Shown: positions 45,320-55,172, counted from the first letter of the stretch. The stretch is DNA of 64,000 bases from Lyngbya sp. PCC 8106 (GCF_000169095.1 NZ_AAVU01000034.1:14695-78694), one strand, 5' to 3'. Numbers and translations: made by a program. The notes: generated from the letters alone by a model not told the origin.

Positions 45320-46882
45320 CTAACAAGCCTCCGAGTCAAATTGTAGGGTGGGTGGCACAATATTTGGATCTTCCCAAACTAAGGTTAAATGATGACCAAT
45401 GTGGTTGTCATCTTCTGTGAGAGAATTACAACGTTCTTCTAATATACGTTCGGATAATTGGCTCACTTCGCAGTCTAAAATATTATCAATGCGATCGCTT
45501 AATTCGCTACGCCGCGACCATAAAGCAACGGGAAGGGCTGTTTTTCTGGCTACAAATTCTAATATTTTTTCGAGTTTTGTCATTTCTAAGTTTTCTAGAA
45601 TTGCCATTTCCGAAGATTTCAACGTTTGGAATAATTTGGCGGGACTTCCACAGTCAGCGCGAACAAATGTTGTTTTGGCGGTTTGTTCTATTTTAGTTTC
45701 TAATAATTGCCATTTTTGTTGCCAAAGTTTGTAATATTGTTTTCCGGTTGGGGTTAAGTTATGATGGGTTCGCATTACCAGTTTATATTGACTTCCGAGG
45801 GTTAATTCTGATTCGGTTTGGCGCTCGCTTAAATCTAAATTCAACCAATTTCTAGGGACAAATATATGAAGGGTGGGCGAGGTGTATTCTGAGTTTTCTT
45901 CTAACCAAGCTTCTAGAAAGTTCGGCAGTTCGTCAAGTGACATTGTTTCATCTTGAACCAGTGGTGAGGAGAAGTTCTTCGCATCCCACATTGAAACTCT
46001 TACTCCTTTTGAAAGTTCAGTGGGAATGACTTCTATGATTAAATGTTCGAGGGTGTTTTTGGGGGAAATATTGCGTTCTGATTTTTCTCGTATTGCTTTA
46101 ATGAGTAACTTATTAAAGTTTTGTTTGGGGTTCCTAAATTCAACAAAAGTTTTAATATTATCGAATAATTCACGGGTTAAATTATCCGAAAATGTTGCTA
46201 AAAATACTGCAAATTGTGTTAACCCATCTATTTCACTCCAACCGGGATAAGAGACTTGACTCAAGTTTATAAATTTATCTAGTCTATCGCCTTCTATCCA
46301 ATCTTGGGCGGGGTCGCAAAGTTGAAATGCTGCTTTAATTGCATTTTCTAAGTTGTTTTGTTCGTTATTATTCAGGCGTTCTAAATGGTCTTGTAATAAC
46401 TTATCTAAGTGTTCTAAGTTAAGTTTTTCGGGGATTAAGTTTAATTCGGCTGTCGGTGGAAAAATTGATTCACTGATTAGATTTTCCTGACTTTGAGGAC
46501 AAAGACGATCCCATGTTTTTGAAAATTGTTGTAAATTTTCTTCGATATCTTTTGACCATAAAGTCAGCGTAAAACGCCAATCTTCTAATCCCCGTTTTTG
46601 GATTCGTTCGTCTTTTAAGATGTTCAGAAAGTCATCCATCCGTTTGAGAGATTCTCGAATTTGAGCTTTTGTTAACCTGTTTTCCTGGCTATTTGTTAGG
46701 GCTTCTAATGTTCTCAGATTGGTTTCTATCCGCAGTTGGGGAGGTTTTTCTTCATCTAACCAACAGTATTTTAGATCAAAGCGATGGCTATTTTCTACCT
46801 CTCCTTTAACAAATAATAGCAGGATTTTCAATAAAGATTTGGCTCGGGCTTTGACTTTGGGGCCATAAGTTACTCTGGGCAT
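45320..46882 (-). CDS. VMAP (vWA-MoxR-associated protein) with VMAP-C domain
   Basis: This protein of about 520 residues starts at ATG 46882 (a TTG nine bases earlier is possible). It begins MPRVTYGPKVKARAK. The middle is helical. The C-terminal ~200 residues match the VMAP-C domain: LHIFVPRNWLNLDLSE, PVALWSRRSEL, and the closing HHLTLVWEDPNIVPP. VMAPs are the third component of MoxR-vWA ternary systems and link the chaperone pair to sensors or proteases. No protease domain is visible here. It is the first gene of the four-gene unit, 128 bp before MoxR. Confidence 0.85.
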   Translation of the reverse strand: MPRVTYGPKVKARAKSLLKILLLFVKGEVENSHRFDLKYCWLDEEKPPQLRIETNLRTLEALTNSQENRLTKAQIRESLKRMDDFLNILKDERIQKRGLEDWRFTLTLWSKDIEENLQQFSKTWDRLCPQSQENLISESIFPPTAELNLIPEKLNLEHLDKLLQDHLERLNNNEQNNLENAIKAAFQLCDPAQDWIEGDRLDKFINLSQVSYPGWSEIDGLTQFAVFLATFSDNLTRELFDNIKTFVEFRNPKQNFNKLLIKAIREKSERNISPKNTLEHLIIEVIPTELSKGVRVSMWDAKNFSSPLVQDETMSLDELPNFLEAWLEENSEYTSPTLHIFVPRNWLNLDLSERQTESELTLGSQYKLVMRTHHNLTPTGKQYYKLWQQKWQLLETKIEQTAKTTFVRADCGSPAKLFQTLKSSEMAILENLEMTKLEKILEFVARKTALPVALWSRRSELSDRIDNILDCEVSQLSERILEERCNSLTEDDNHIGHHLTLVWEDPNIVPPTLQFDSEAC

Positions 46883-47102
46883 AGGGGTCAACGGATATTT
46901 TTACAAAAAGTTTGGGGTTATGGTGTTGGGTTCCAATGTTTTGAGTTACCCCAAACTACCCCAATGCCCAATATACCTCGATTTTTGCTATTTCTGAAAG
47001 TCCGCTTGCTTGAGGGTACTACCCCAAAGCGATAGTCAGTTCAGTTGAGGAGGAGGTTCTGCTGACTCAACTACAGAAAACATTAAACAAGTGAGGAGAA
47101 AT

Positions 47103-47312
47103 ATGAAAATTTTATCCATTCCGGTTTTATTAACTGTTATTATTCCTGCTGTTTGTTTATATTCTAGTCCGATGTCTCAGCCCTTTAGTCAAACTTTCAT
47201 CTGTTTCGCAAACAATAAGAACAATGTACCGCCTGAAGTTAAAGATGGGGGTTCTCGATTTTCTTCACCTCAAAAAAACTTCGATATCGATACAGATTTG
47301 ATGAGAACTTAA
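47103..47312 (+). CDS. Small secreted or lipid-free exported peptide, hypothetical
   Basis: This 69-residue frame starts at ATG 47103 just after GAGGAGA. The N-terminus KILSIPVLLTVIIPAVCLY is a plausible signal peptide, followed by a short polar mature part ending DIDTDLMRT. I recognise no family. The good ribosome-binding site favours a real gene, but it is short. Confidence 0.45.
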   Translation: MKILSIPVLLTVIIPAVCLYSSPMSQPFSQTFICFANNKNNVPPEVKDGGSRFSSPQKNFDIDTDLMRT

Positions 47313-47682
47313 AGTTATATCTATTGAGGTGCATTAGATTTGGACAGGAGTTATAAAATCACTAATTTAATTATCTGATGCACCCTACAAACTCGCTAAC
47401 TTTTATTGTAGTATAATCTTGCTCAAAAATAAAAAAAACAGTATAATAGTTCAGGTTATATTATTTTGATTGATATTATAATATTAACGTTTACATTTTT
47501 TTTCTTGAAAAACAGATTGAATTGACTAATTGAGCAAAATCAATTAGAAGCTATTACTATAGCAAGTCGCGAGTCGTCTATTTACAGATCGCCATTGTAA
47601 GAAATTGCTCAAAGCTTTGCACTATAAGCATTTCTCTCTTCTGTTCCCTGCGCGAAGCGCTATAGAATCAATTTTTTCAATC
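47313..47682. other. Very AT-rich intergenic region, 370 bp
   Basis: I see no gene. The segment 47400-47510 is almost entirely A/T with several small palindromes (TATTATAATATTAAC-like). It separates a small plus-strand gene from converging minus-strand regulators. Confidence 0.4.
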
Positions 47683-48171
47683 CTATTCAGATCTAGCCCG
47701 TTTTGATAAAAATTTTTCTAACAATTCTAACTTACTTTGCAAAGCATACCGCTCTCTTTGTAAGCGATCTATTTTATTATCATAATCAGCGATCTCTTTC
47801 CTAATTTCATCTCTTTCAGAAACTAATTCACTTTTAGGAAAAAATTCATCAACATTCCCTTGCTGATTTGTCTCTACTGGTTTGATTGTCATCTCTTTTG
47901 TATCCTTTGTATCGAAAGATGTCTCCTGTTTATTAGAAAATTCTTCTTTATATGAATAGAGTGATGGATAGTCATCAGATTTAACTACCCATCCACCCTC
48001 ACACAAAACCTTCAGTGTTCCACTCATGGAACCCATACTTCTAGATTTGCCGGATTTTTTATTCGTCGCTTCAAGAATCTCTTTAGCTGTAAAGCTTCTA
48101 AATGTGTTTTCTTTAAGAAAATCTACCACAATTTGCTGAAAAGAATTTCGTGCAAGTTCCTTACGTCTCAT
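47683..48171 (-). CDS. Winged-helix / coiled-coil protein
   Basis: This is a 162-residue protein. Residues 1-70 look like a winged helix (FTAKEILEATNKKSGKSRS, then GTLKVLCEGGWVVKSDDY). A Thr/Glu-rich linker leads to a C-terminal leucine-rich coiled coil (KIDRLQRERYALQSKLELLEK), a likely dimerisation zipper. It is probably a DNA-binding regulator. Direct repeats at 48282-48305 lie upstream of it. Confidence 0.65.
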   Translation of the reverse strand: MRRKELARNSFQQIVVDFLKENTFRSFTAKEILEATNKKSGKSRSMGSMSGTLKVLCEGGWVVKSDDYPSLYSYKEEFSNKQETSFDTKDTKEMTIKPVETNQQGNVDEFFPKSELVSERDEIRKEIADYDNKIDRLQRERYALQSKLELLEKFLSKRARSE

Positions 48172-48281
48172 AATAATAGTGAACTGTTTTCATAGACGAG
48201 TATCCTCAGAGTTAGGAAGATAAGAACAGATAGGTTTTTCAACATCTTCGCTAACTCTTAGATACTAGCGGTGATCAAACC

Positions 48282-48305
48282 TAGTTATAGGTCTTAGTTA
48301 TAGGT
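48282..48305. promoter_or_regulatory. Pair of direct repeats, candidate operator
   Basis: TAGTTATAGGT occurs at 48282-48292 and again at 48295-48305, 13 bp apart, just before TATATATCAATATA. It lies between the double-HTH gene and the winged-helix gene and may bind either product. Confidence 0.45.
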
Positions 48306-48329
48306 ATATATCAATATAAAATCTACTTT

Positions 48330-48707
48330 CTACCCTCTATTATATTTATCATAATGTGAGGAGTATTTTGTGATGTTCTTGATAAATTGTATATGCTCCG
48401 TAAGGTTTGAGTGAGAAACACTTCGCCGTAAAGTAGGCACAGAACCACTTTCCCACCGCCGCAAGGTAGCTTGGGAAATTTCGAGAAATTGAGCCATCTG
48501 CATGGGCTTCAAACCTAATTTCTGTCTGATTCTTTCTGGATTATTTCGTGTGTTTGGTGTGTATCCAGCAGAAATCCTCTTTAAATATTTCAGGAGCAAA
48601 TTTATTTTCTCGCCGTTTTTAGCCGAGGGTGTCTCGCCGCGAGACCACCGATAAACGGAGTTTTGGGAGATCTTCAGCAAATCTGCCAGACGTTGACATT
48701 GTGTCAT
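48330..48707 (-). CDS. Double helix-turn-helix regulator
   Basis: This 125-residue protein contains two XRE-like helix-turn-helix motifs: LADLLKISQNSVYRWSRGE near residues 7-25, and MAQFLEISQATLRRWESGS near residues 72-90. It is probably a DNA-binding repressor or activator with tandem reading heads. A consensus promoter lies 30 bp upstream. It sits just upstream of the winged-helix gene on the same strand. Confidence 0.7.
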   Translation of the reverse strand: MTQCQRLADLLKISQNSVYRWSRGETPSAKNGEKINLLLKYLKRISAGYTPNTRNNPERIRQKLGLKPMQMAQFLEISQATLRRWESGSVPTLRRSVSHSNLTEHIQFIKNITKYSSHYDKYNRG

Positions 48708-48736
48708 GGTTTCTTTATATATTAATTTACTTTTCT

Positions 48737-48765
48737 AATATAGCAGTAATTATAATAAGTGTCAA
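48737..48765 (-). promoter_or_regulatory. Consensus promoter of the double-HTH gene
   Basis: On the minus strand, a perfect TTGACA (48765-48760) and TATATT (48742-48737) are 17 bp apart, 30 bp before the ATG. Confidence 0.7.
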
Positions 48766-49078
48766 GATATAATAAATAAAATTTTAGATCTAAATTCTGT
48801 AATGCCCGTAGGAATAAGCTTTAAGCTATTATAGATTATAATTAATTTATAATTCGGGGTGTAGTCATCTTGTCATGGACTGTTAAGACTAAGATAGAAT
48901 GAACCGGACAAAGCTGGAAATTCTCTCAACGGTTTTTCGGGTCGGGAGTGGAATCCTGACTACACTCTTATTGATATCAGATACTGCGATCACAATGAGT
49001 TGAAGCTTTTTGTACCATTGCTCAGTGGCGAGTCGGGAGATTAATTCTCCAGCTTTAAATGATTCTTTGAAAGCGAAC
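48766..49078. other. Intergenic region, about 310 bp
   Basis: I see no gene. It is AT-rich on the left, then ordinary sequence leading to the SDR gene; minus-strand frames here are shadows. Confidence 0.4.
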
Positions 49079-49945
49079 ATGAGTCCAACTATTCTGGTTA
49101 CGGGTGCATCGGGAAATGTGGGTCGAGAAGTTCTTCGCAGCTTGAAGGACAAACCCGCAACGATCCGCATTGCAAGTCGTTCTCCGGTGCCGCTTGGGGA
49201 ACAACAAAACCCCAACACCGTTCACCTTGACTTTGAAGATCCAACCACCTATCTTAATGCGATCGCCGGATGCCAGTCCGTGTTTTTGCTTCGTCCCCCT
49301 GCCATCAGCAATATGAAGGCGACTCTCAACCCATTTATTGATACGGTTCGTGAAGTGGGAGTTCAACAAATCGTTTTTCTGTCGGTAGCCGGAGCCGATG
49401 GCAATCGCATCATACCCCATTACACCGTCGAACAACACCTGCAAACTCATCCCGGCAACTGGACAATTCTGCGTCCCGGCTTCTTCGCCCAAAATCTCGG
49501 TAGCGCATACCGTTCGGATATCAGGAACGATGATCGCCTGTATCTGCCTTCGGGTCGGGGACGAGTTGCCTTTGTAGACTTGCGAGATGTCGGACAAGTT
49601 GCCGCAGATGCCCTAGTCTCATGGAAAACTCATCAAGGTAAAGCATACACCCTGACAGGCCCTCAAGCATTTTCCTTTGAGGAGGTAGCGGAGTGTCTAA
49701 CCTCGTCGTTGGGTCGTAAAATTCGTTATGACTCGGCAAGTATCTGGGGTTATGCACGCCATCTTCAACGTCAGAACCTGCCCGGGGCGCAAATTCTTGT
49801 TCAAACCCTTCTTCATCTGGGGCTGCGCTTCGGACAAGCAGAAACGGTCGATCCTACACTAGAACGGCTTTTAGGTCGAAAGCCCCTCGACGTGCGAGAC
49901 TACATTACAGACCACGCCCAGTTATGGCGCAAGGGTTCAACTTGA
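49079..49945 (+). CDS. NmrA-like NAD(P)-binding oxidoreductase (atypical SDR)
   Basis: I start at ATG 49079 (MSPTILVTGASGNVG), giving 288 residues, because the dinucleotide-binding motif TGASGNVG must be near the N-terminus; the longer frame adds 23 unrelated residues. Further NmrA/SDR features are VFLLRPPAISN, VFLSVAGAD, LRPGFFAQNL and YTLTGPQAFSFEEVA. Members reduce small substrates or act as redox sensors. The YxxxK catalytic pair is not evident, as usual for this atypical branch. No obvious operon partner. Confidence 0.85.
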   Translation: MSPTILVTGASGNVGREVLRSLKDKPATIRIASRSPVPLGEQQNPNTVHLDFEDPTTYLNAIAGCQSVFLLRPPAISNMKATLNPFIDTVREVGVQQIVFLSVAGADGNRIIPHYTVEQHLQTHPGNWTILRPGFFAQNLGSAYRSDIRNDDRLYLPSGRGRVAFVDLRDVGQVAADALVSWKTHQGKAYTLTGPQAFSFEEVAECLTSSLGRKIRYDSASIWGYARHLQRQNLPGAQILVQTLLHLGLRFGQAETVDPTLERLLGRKPLDVRDYITDHAQLWRKGST

Positions 49946-49980
49946 GCGCTAAAGAATACTAACTTAAAAACAACCCGATT

Positions 49981-50208
49981 CTACTTTCTGTTAAATTCCA
50001 GCGCTCCCACATAGTCAAACTGACCGTAACGTTCATTATTTGTAAATAACTTAACCTCATAAGTTACCCTTGATGGAAGAACACAAGAAATTGGCGTTTG
50101 TTGAGTTGTTTCGGCACAATCAAATGATTCCCCTGTCTTTGAAACTGCTTGAGTCATAATCCAACGTTGAGTAGGATTTTTTAATTGAATTATGGCATTT
50201 ACACTCAC
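49981..50208 (-). CDS. Small hypothetical protein
   Basis: This 75-residue frame starts with a GTG. The composition is balanced, with two cysteines and beta-like segments (RVTYEVKLFTNNERYGQF, then DYVGALEF). It could be a real small protein or the remaining C-terminal part of a larger one. No family is recognised. It converges with the SDR gene and diverges from the zinc peptidase. Confidence 0.4.
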   Translation of the reverse strand: MSVNAIIQLKNPTQRWIMTQAVSKTGESFDCAETTQQTPISCVLPSRVTYEVKLFTNNERYGQFDYVGALEFNRK

Positions 50209-50277
50209 ATCTTTTCATAAAAATGAGAATTGTCTCCGAAACAGATGAAGAACAATAGAGATTGATTGGGGACGTTG

Positions 50278-50997
50278 ATGAGCGAGTCTAACTTTTCGGT
50301 TTCCGGGAAATATAATACCGAAGATTCTAGAAGATACCTTGACAAAATGGTTGACAGGCTGATGCCTCAATTGCTGAAAAGCCAGAAGCGTATTCTGCTT
50401 GAAGATAGTCAGTCTCAGATGACAGGTGCTGAAGTTGCTCAAACACTTCTGAAAAAATGTCAGATTAAAAATGTTCTGGTCTGTTTCAATTCAAACAAGC
50501 AAAACTCCTATCTTCCGGGCTTAAATTGGATTAATTTATCCGAAGATATTTATTATTCCCGCTCCGTTATTGCCGCCGCGATCGCCGCCCATGAAGTCGG
50601 CCACGTCTACCAACCCGAACCCCTGAAAAAACTCAGTTCTTTGTTAAGACAATCCCCAATCATATACTACTCACCTGCCCGAGAATTTCCGATTTTAATT
50701 CCCCTATTTTTGAAAGGGATCGGCCAGTTATTCTCAATCCAAATCGCCGTCTTGGTTGTTCCGATTATTGGAGCTTTATTCGCCTGTTTAATAATGCTTT
50801 TGGGTGTATTGATTTGGATGGGTCGTTTATGGATTTTTCTGGATGAAATCTGGGCTTCCCTATTGGCATTGCATTTATTAGAAAAGCACAAGATTTTGAC
50901 CCGCCAAGAACGGAAAGTTGCCCGAAAATTATTGTGGAATGCGGCTTTAACTTATTTACCCTTACTTCGCCCGGCCTATAGACATCCCTTCTTTTAA
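50278..50997 (+). CDS. YugP-like membrane zinc metallopeptidase
   Basis: I start at ATG 50278, with GGGGA just upstream, giving 239 residues. The zinc motif HEVGH is at residues 105-109 within AAAIAAHEVGHVYQ, preceded by MTGAEVAQTLL, both typical of the YugP/zinc metallopeptidase 2 family. Two or three membrane helices follow (FLKGIGQLFSIQIAVLVVP, then ALFACLIMLLGVLIWMG). It probably cleaves membrane or membrane-proximal proteins. The substrate is unknown. Confidence 0.8.
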   Translation: MSESNFSVSGKYNTEDSRRYLDKMVDRLMPQLLKSQKRILLEDSQSQMTGAEVAQTLLKKCQIKNVLVCFNSNKQNSYLPGLNWINLSEDIYYSRSVIAAAIAAHEVGHVYQPEPLKKLSSLLRQSPIIYYSPAREFPILIPLFLKGIGQLFSIQIAVLVVPIIGALFACLIMLLGVLIWMGRLWIFLDEIWASLLALHLLEKHKILTRQERKVARKLLWNAALTYLPLLRPAYRHPFF

Positions 50998-51174
50998 ACC
51001 AAGGTTTAAGAATCTCCCGGAATGGGCGGGAGAGTTGGCTTGTGTTTGCATGATTGATGGGAGTGTAGAAAAAAAGTGCATAAGTTAATAATCTTTCGAG
51101 ATAAGTAGTAATACCGCAGTCTGGCTTTAGATTGGGTTCGCGCTCAGACAAGCCATCACTTTAGGATAACAGTT

Positions 51175-52566
51175 ATGGAGCAATTTATTGGTCGGGTTTT
51201 AGGCGATCGCTATCGCATTGAATCGCTACTCGGTGGTCAAGTCGGTCGTAGAACTTTTCTGGCGCATGATTTACAAACGGGTTTGTCGGTTGTGGTGAAA
51301 TTACTATTATTTAGCCCGGATTTCACTTGGGAATATTTAAAACTATTTGAACGGGAAGCCTCAGTGCTGAAATCTCTGGATCATCCCGCTATTCCTCAAT
51401 ATTTGGATGACTTTGAGTTGGAGATGGAATGGGGAAAGGGGTTCGCGTTCGTTCAAACTTATATTGAAGCCAAATCGTTGCTGAAGTGGATAGAATCCGG
51501 TCGTACTTTTAGCCAAGCCGATCTCAAAGCGATCGCCAAACAGCTATTAGAAATTTTGGATTATTTGCATCGCCGCCAACCCCCAGTTATTCATCGAGAT
51601 ATTAAACCCAGTAATATTTTATTGGGCGATCGCAGTGGTCATAGCGTCGGGCAAGTTTATCTGATTGATTTGGGTTCGGTTCAGACGGTGGTACATGGCG
51701 GCACCCGAACTATTGTGGGTACTTATGGCTATATGCCTCCCGAACAATTTGGCGGACACACCACATCGGCTTCGGATTTGTATGCTTTGGGGGCTACCTT
51801 AATTTATCTGGCAACCGGACAGCATCCCGATCAATTACCCCAACAGCAGATGCGTATCAGGTTTGAAAATCGAGTTCACCTCAGTTTTAATATGATAGAC
51901 TGGCTAAAATCGATGACCGAGCCTAATGTTGAACTCCGATTTCAATCTGCAAAACAAGCATTGGAAGCTCTAGAAAATTCCAACTTCCGCAAAAATCAGT
52001 TGTTCGTGACCAAACCGAATGGCAGCAAGGTCATAGTTACAAAGACTGAGGAGATGTTCGAGATTTTCATTCCGCCACGAGGTTTTCATCTGTATCTAAT
52101 TTTCCTAATTCCCTTGGCAATTGTATGGAACTCTTTTACCGCGTCCTTATTGTGGGCTATGCTTTCCAATTTTAGTTGGACAGGATTGTTTTTTTATTTA
52201 GTGTTTTTCACGTTTTTTTCAAGAGCTGGTCTTTCGATGATTGCATACATTCCCTTTAGTTTATTCGGAGTCACAACACTTCGGATTACTCCGGCTAAAA
52301 TTTCTCTAATTTCAAAAATATTTGGAGTCCAATACGGCCAACCCTTTATCGGCCATCGCTCGGATATTACAAAAGTTGAACTCTCCCCGGTTTTATATCA
52401 AAAAGACTCGGATGGAAATTCGGTTAAAGTTCATCCTAAGATTAATATTTGGGTGGGGGTAAAAAAATGCACGTCAAATACTATAAACGGTTTAACTCCC
52501 CCGGAAATCGATTGGCTTGCTCACGAATTGAGTGACTGGCTTAATTTACCAATTAGCCGAGGTTAA
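51175..52566 (+). CDS. Ser/Thr protein kinase with membrane-bound C-terminal domain
   Basis: This 463-residue protein has a Hanks-type kinase domain in residues 1-270: a glycine-loop region LLGGQVGRRTFLAHD, VVVKLL with the catalytic Lys, HRDIKPSNIL near 139, the DLGS form of DFG, and YGYMPPEQFGG as the activation/P+1 segment. Two or three hydrophobic helices follow (about 300-370), then a C-terminal soluble domain (ISLISKIFGVQYGQPFIGH). This type is common in cyanobacteria as a signalling kinase anchored to the membrane. No target is evident from neighbours. Confidence 0.9.
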   Translation: MEQFIGRVLGDRYRIESLLGGQVGRRTFLAHDLQTGLSVVVKLLLFSPDFTWEYLKLFEREASVLKSLDHPAIPQYLDDFELEMEWGKGFAFVQTYIEAKSLLKWIESGRTFSQADLKAIAKQLLEILDYLHRRQPPVIHRDIKPSNILLGDRSGHSVGQVYLIDLGSVQTVVHGGTRTIVGTYGYMPPEQFGGHTTSASDLYALGATLIYLATGQHPDQLPQQQMRIRFENRVHLSFNMIDWLKSMTEPNVELRFQSAKQALEALENSNFRKNQLFVTKPNGSKVIVTKTEEMFEIFIPPRGFHLYLIFLIPLAIVWNSFTASLLWAMLSNFSWTGLFFYLVFFTFFSRAGLSMIAYIPFSLFGVTTLRITPAKISLISKIFGVQYGQPFIGHRSDITKVELSPVLYQKDSDGNSVKVHPKINIWVGVKKCTSNTINGLTPPEIDWLAHELSDWLNLPISRG

Positions 52567-52637
52567 GAACAAGTTGACGAGGACAAAGGGCGTTAAGTTA
52601 TTATTCAGCCCAAAGGTGATTCTAAAGCCTAAAATCA

Positions 52638-55172
52638 CTATAAACCATTTCCAATTAAAATAAACGATGCCCAATAATAGGGGTGGTCGAGATGATTCCG
52701 AATATTAGCGGGAAGTTCAATTTCAGAACTGACAAAAACCATTGTACCATCAGGCGATTTCTGGCTGAAAACGGTTGAGGTATTTTTAGTAATTAAACTC
52801 TGTTGGGCGATTTGTAACGCCTCGGTTTTGCTGTATCCTTGTTGCAAGGCATTATAGAAAACATTCATCAATACTTGAGTCCCACCATCGCTAACTTTCC
52901 ACAACGACGCCAGCACAGCCCTCGCCCCCTGATTTTGGAATTGATAACCGAGTCCGAGAATTTGTTCGCCGTTATTATCAAAGCCACCCAACCCCGTTTC
53001 ACAGGCGCTTAAAACCACTAAATCTACATTCGATAATGACCAATTTTCCACATCTCTCAGCGTTGGATTTTCCCCCTCACCAAACACAATAAAAGATTCG
53101 GACGGGTCGCCTGGAACAAAAGCCGCATGAGTGGCAAAATGCAGTATATTATAACCATTCATTTTGGGTTTCATCGCTTCGAGGGTAAAGGCTTCATCGA
53201 CATAAGCCGTTGTATTGGTCAGGGTATTTTGTAACGCGGCTACTTCAATTCCAGCAAAGGGTAAACCCGCAAATTGTACATCCCGTTGACCTATTTTTGC
53301 CGAACGTATTAACGACTCACTCGCAAACGCCCCCGCTAAAATTTTGGGTTCGGGTTGGGGTTGGGTATCAATTTCTTCTAGGGAAGCTGCGGTAATATTA
53401 TTGACTCGAAAACGTTCGGCTAACCACCGTTTACCATCGTGCAATGCCATCAACGGAATGTAACGTAAAACCCCGTCAGGGGCATAAATAATCACCTCAG
53501 CATTGGCAGCTTTTAAGTCATCTTCGAGGGGTTCAAACAGCCACTTGTAGAGTTTTTGGGCGGGTGCAACCGCATCAATTGTTGGATCTTGTAACGCCAA
53601 ACGAAACCGAACAATTGTCCGATATAATTCTTCTCGGCTAACCTCAACAGTGCGCCGCAAAGGGGGAGAATTGGGAGTGGTAATCACTAATTCTAAACGG
53701 TCTTCTAGAATTAAAGGATAGAACAGAACTGCATCCAAATCTCCTAATTTATCCCGTAAACCATCTAACGCACCCAGAGATAAAGTTTGTTCTCGTGCAT
53801 CAAAACTGAGTTTTTCAATTAATTCTCGGACTTCTGGACTACGAGCAAAGTTATTAAAATCTTTGTTAATTTCTTCTTGTAAGTTATATAATTGACTGAG
53901 GCGTTGTTCTTCAGAGGGCGTTAAATTTTGTTTCTGTTGCAGTTGGGTTAATTCTTCCCCGACTTCAATAGCGTTTTTTTGGAGTTCATTGTAACGGGCG
54001 AGAATTTCGGCTTCGGGTTGGTAAAATTCGATTCCGCCAGCAGTGTTGGCATTTCCCCGAACATTTTTGAGGTAATCTTCCAACTCCTGAACTTTCAGTA
54101 AATCCAAGACTCGCTGCGCTTCTAACACTCTATTTTCTTTTAACAATAAATCAGCTAGATTTCGATAAGTATGAGCAACATTATTAGTATACGATCTCTG
54201 CTGTTCAATAGGAAGTTCTTGAATATTTACCCGGATAGATTCGTAAACTTGGACAGCTTGCTTGTAAAACGTAACTGCTAGCCGGGATTGTTTTTGTTGA
54301 GTGAACCAGTCACCTATAAGGCTAAGTGCTTGTCCTTCTCCAGATAAATAATCAATCTCTTTAGCAATGAAAAAAGCCTGTTGATAAGATGCTAAAGCTT
54401 CTTGGTCACTTCCTAAAGCTTGATAAGTGCAACCCAAGCCTATTAAAGCATTAACTTCCCAGTAACGGTTTCTAATTTTTTTTGAAACAATAATAGATTT
54501 TTTGTAAAGTTCAAGTGCTTGTGTTGTACTTCCCAATACTCGAAAAATATTCCCCAAATCACTTAAAGCATAGGCTTCTATTTGCTTGAAATCATGTTTT
54601 TGGGCGATAGCTAAAGCCTGCTGAGAAAACCTCATAGCTTCTACATATTTTTCTAAACGAAAGTAAGCCATACCAATATCAGCTAGAAATAAAGCTTCCT
54701 CCCAATAAAAATTATTTCTTCGCGCAAGTGTCAAAGCCTCCTGATTCAATTCAATTGCTTTTTCGATCTGTCCTAGTTGTAAGTAAACATAGCCAATAAG
54801 ATTAAAATTGAAGGCTTCTAAACGGTGATCTTCAATTTCTTTAGCAAGAAATAAAGATGCTTGATAAGATTCAATAGCCTTCTGTAATTGCCCAGTATCG
54901 TCGTAAGCCCATCCCAATCCATATAAAGACCAGGCTTGTCCAGAGAAATTTCCAGTCTCCTGATAAATTTTTAGTGCGGCTTGAAGAGACTCAATTGCTG
55001 CTTGATATTGATATATGCTCAATTGCTTAAAACCTTCTATACGAAGCTGTTCAGCTTTTTGTTCATCAGGGGTTTGTGCGATAACAGGCGACTCAGACAG
55101 AAGGTTCATCGGTAGAATGGGAGCCAACACACCAATGATCACCGCAACGGTTAGAGCTTTTAGATTTAGCAT
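52638..55172 (-). CDS. Exported TPR-CHAT protein
   Basis: I start at ATG 55172 (MLNLKALTVAVIIG) because this gives a clear signal peptide ending near PVIAQ; the longer frame adds 31 residues before it. Residues 40-400 are TPR repeats of the tetratrico type (YQAAIESLQAALKIYQETG and several copies). The C-terminal CHAT domain has the caspase-like dyad His (ILHFATHAAF, near 682) and Cys (VVLSACETGLGG, near 722). CHAT proteases cleave partner proteins, as in Craspase and separase-like enzymes. Here the signal peptide suggests the periplasm. No partner is adjacent. Confidence 0.9.
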   Translation of the reverse strand: MLNLKALTVAVIIGVLAPILPMNLLSESPVIAQTPDEQKAEQLRIEGFKQLSIYQYQAAIESLQAALKIYQETGNFSGQAWSLYGLGWAYDDTGQLQKAIESYQASLFLAKEIEDHRLEAFNFNLIGYVYLQLGQIEKAIELNQEALTLARRNNFYWEEALFLADIGMAYFRLEKYVEAMRFSQQALAIAQKHDFKQIEAYALSDLGNIFRVLGSTTQALELYKKSIIVSKKIRNRYWEVNALIGLGCTYQALGSDQEALASYQQAFFIAKEIDYLSGEGQALSLIGDWFTQQKQSRLAVTFYKQAVQVYESIRVNIQELPIEQQRSYTNNVAHTYRNLADLLLKENRVLEAQRVLDLLKVQELEDYLKNVRGNANTAGGIEFYQPEAEILARYNELQKNAIEVGEELTQLQQKQNLTPSEEQRLSQLYNLQEEINKDFNNFARSPEVRELIEKLSFDAREQTLSLGALDGLRDKLGDLDAVLFYPLILEDRLELVITTPNSPPLRRTVEVSREELYRTIVRFRLALQDPTIDAVAPAQKLYKWLFEPLEDDLKAANAEVIIYAPDGVLRYIPLMALHDGKRWLAERFRVNNITAASLEEIDTQPQPEPKILAGAFASESLIRSAKIGQRDVQFAGLPFAGIEVAALQNTLTNTTAYVDEAFTLEAMKPKMNGYNILHFATHAAFVPGDPSESFIVFGEGENPTLRDVENWSLSNVDLVVLSACETGLGGFDNNGEQILGLGYQFQNQGARAVLASLWKVSDGGTQVLMNVFYNALQQGYSKTEALQIAQQSLITKNTSTVFSQKSPDGTMVFVSSEIELPANIRNHLDHPYYWASFILIGNGL

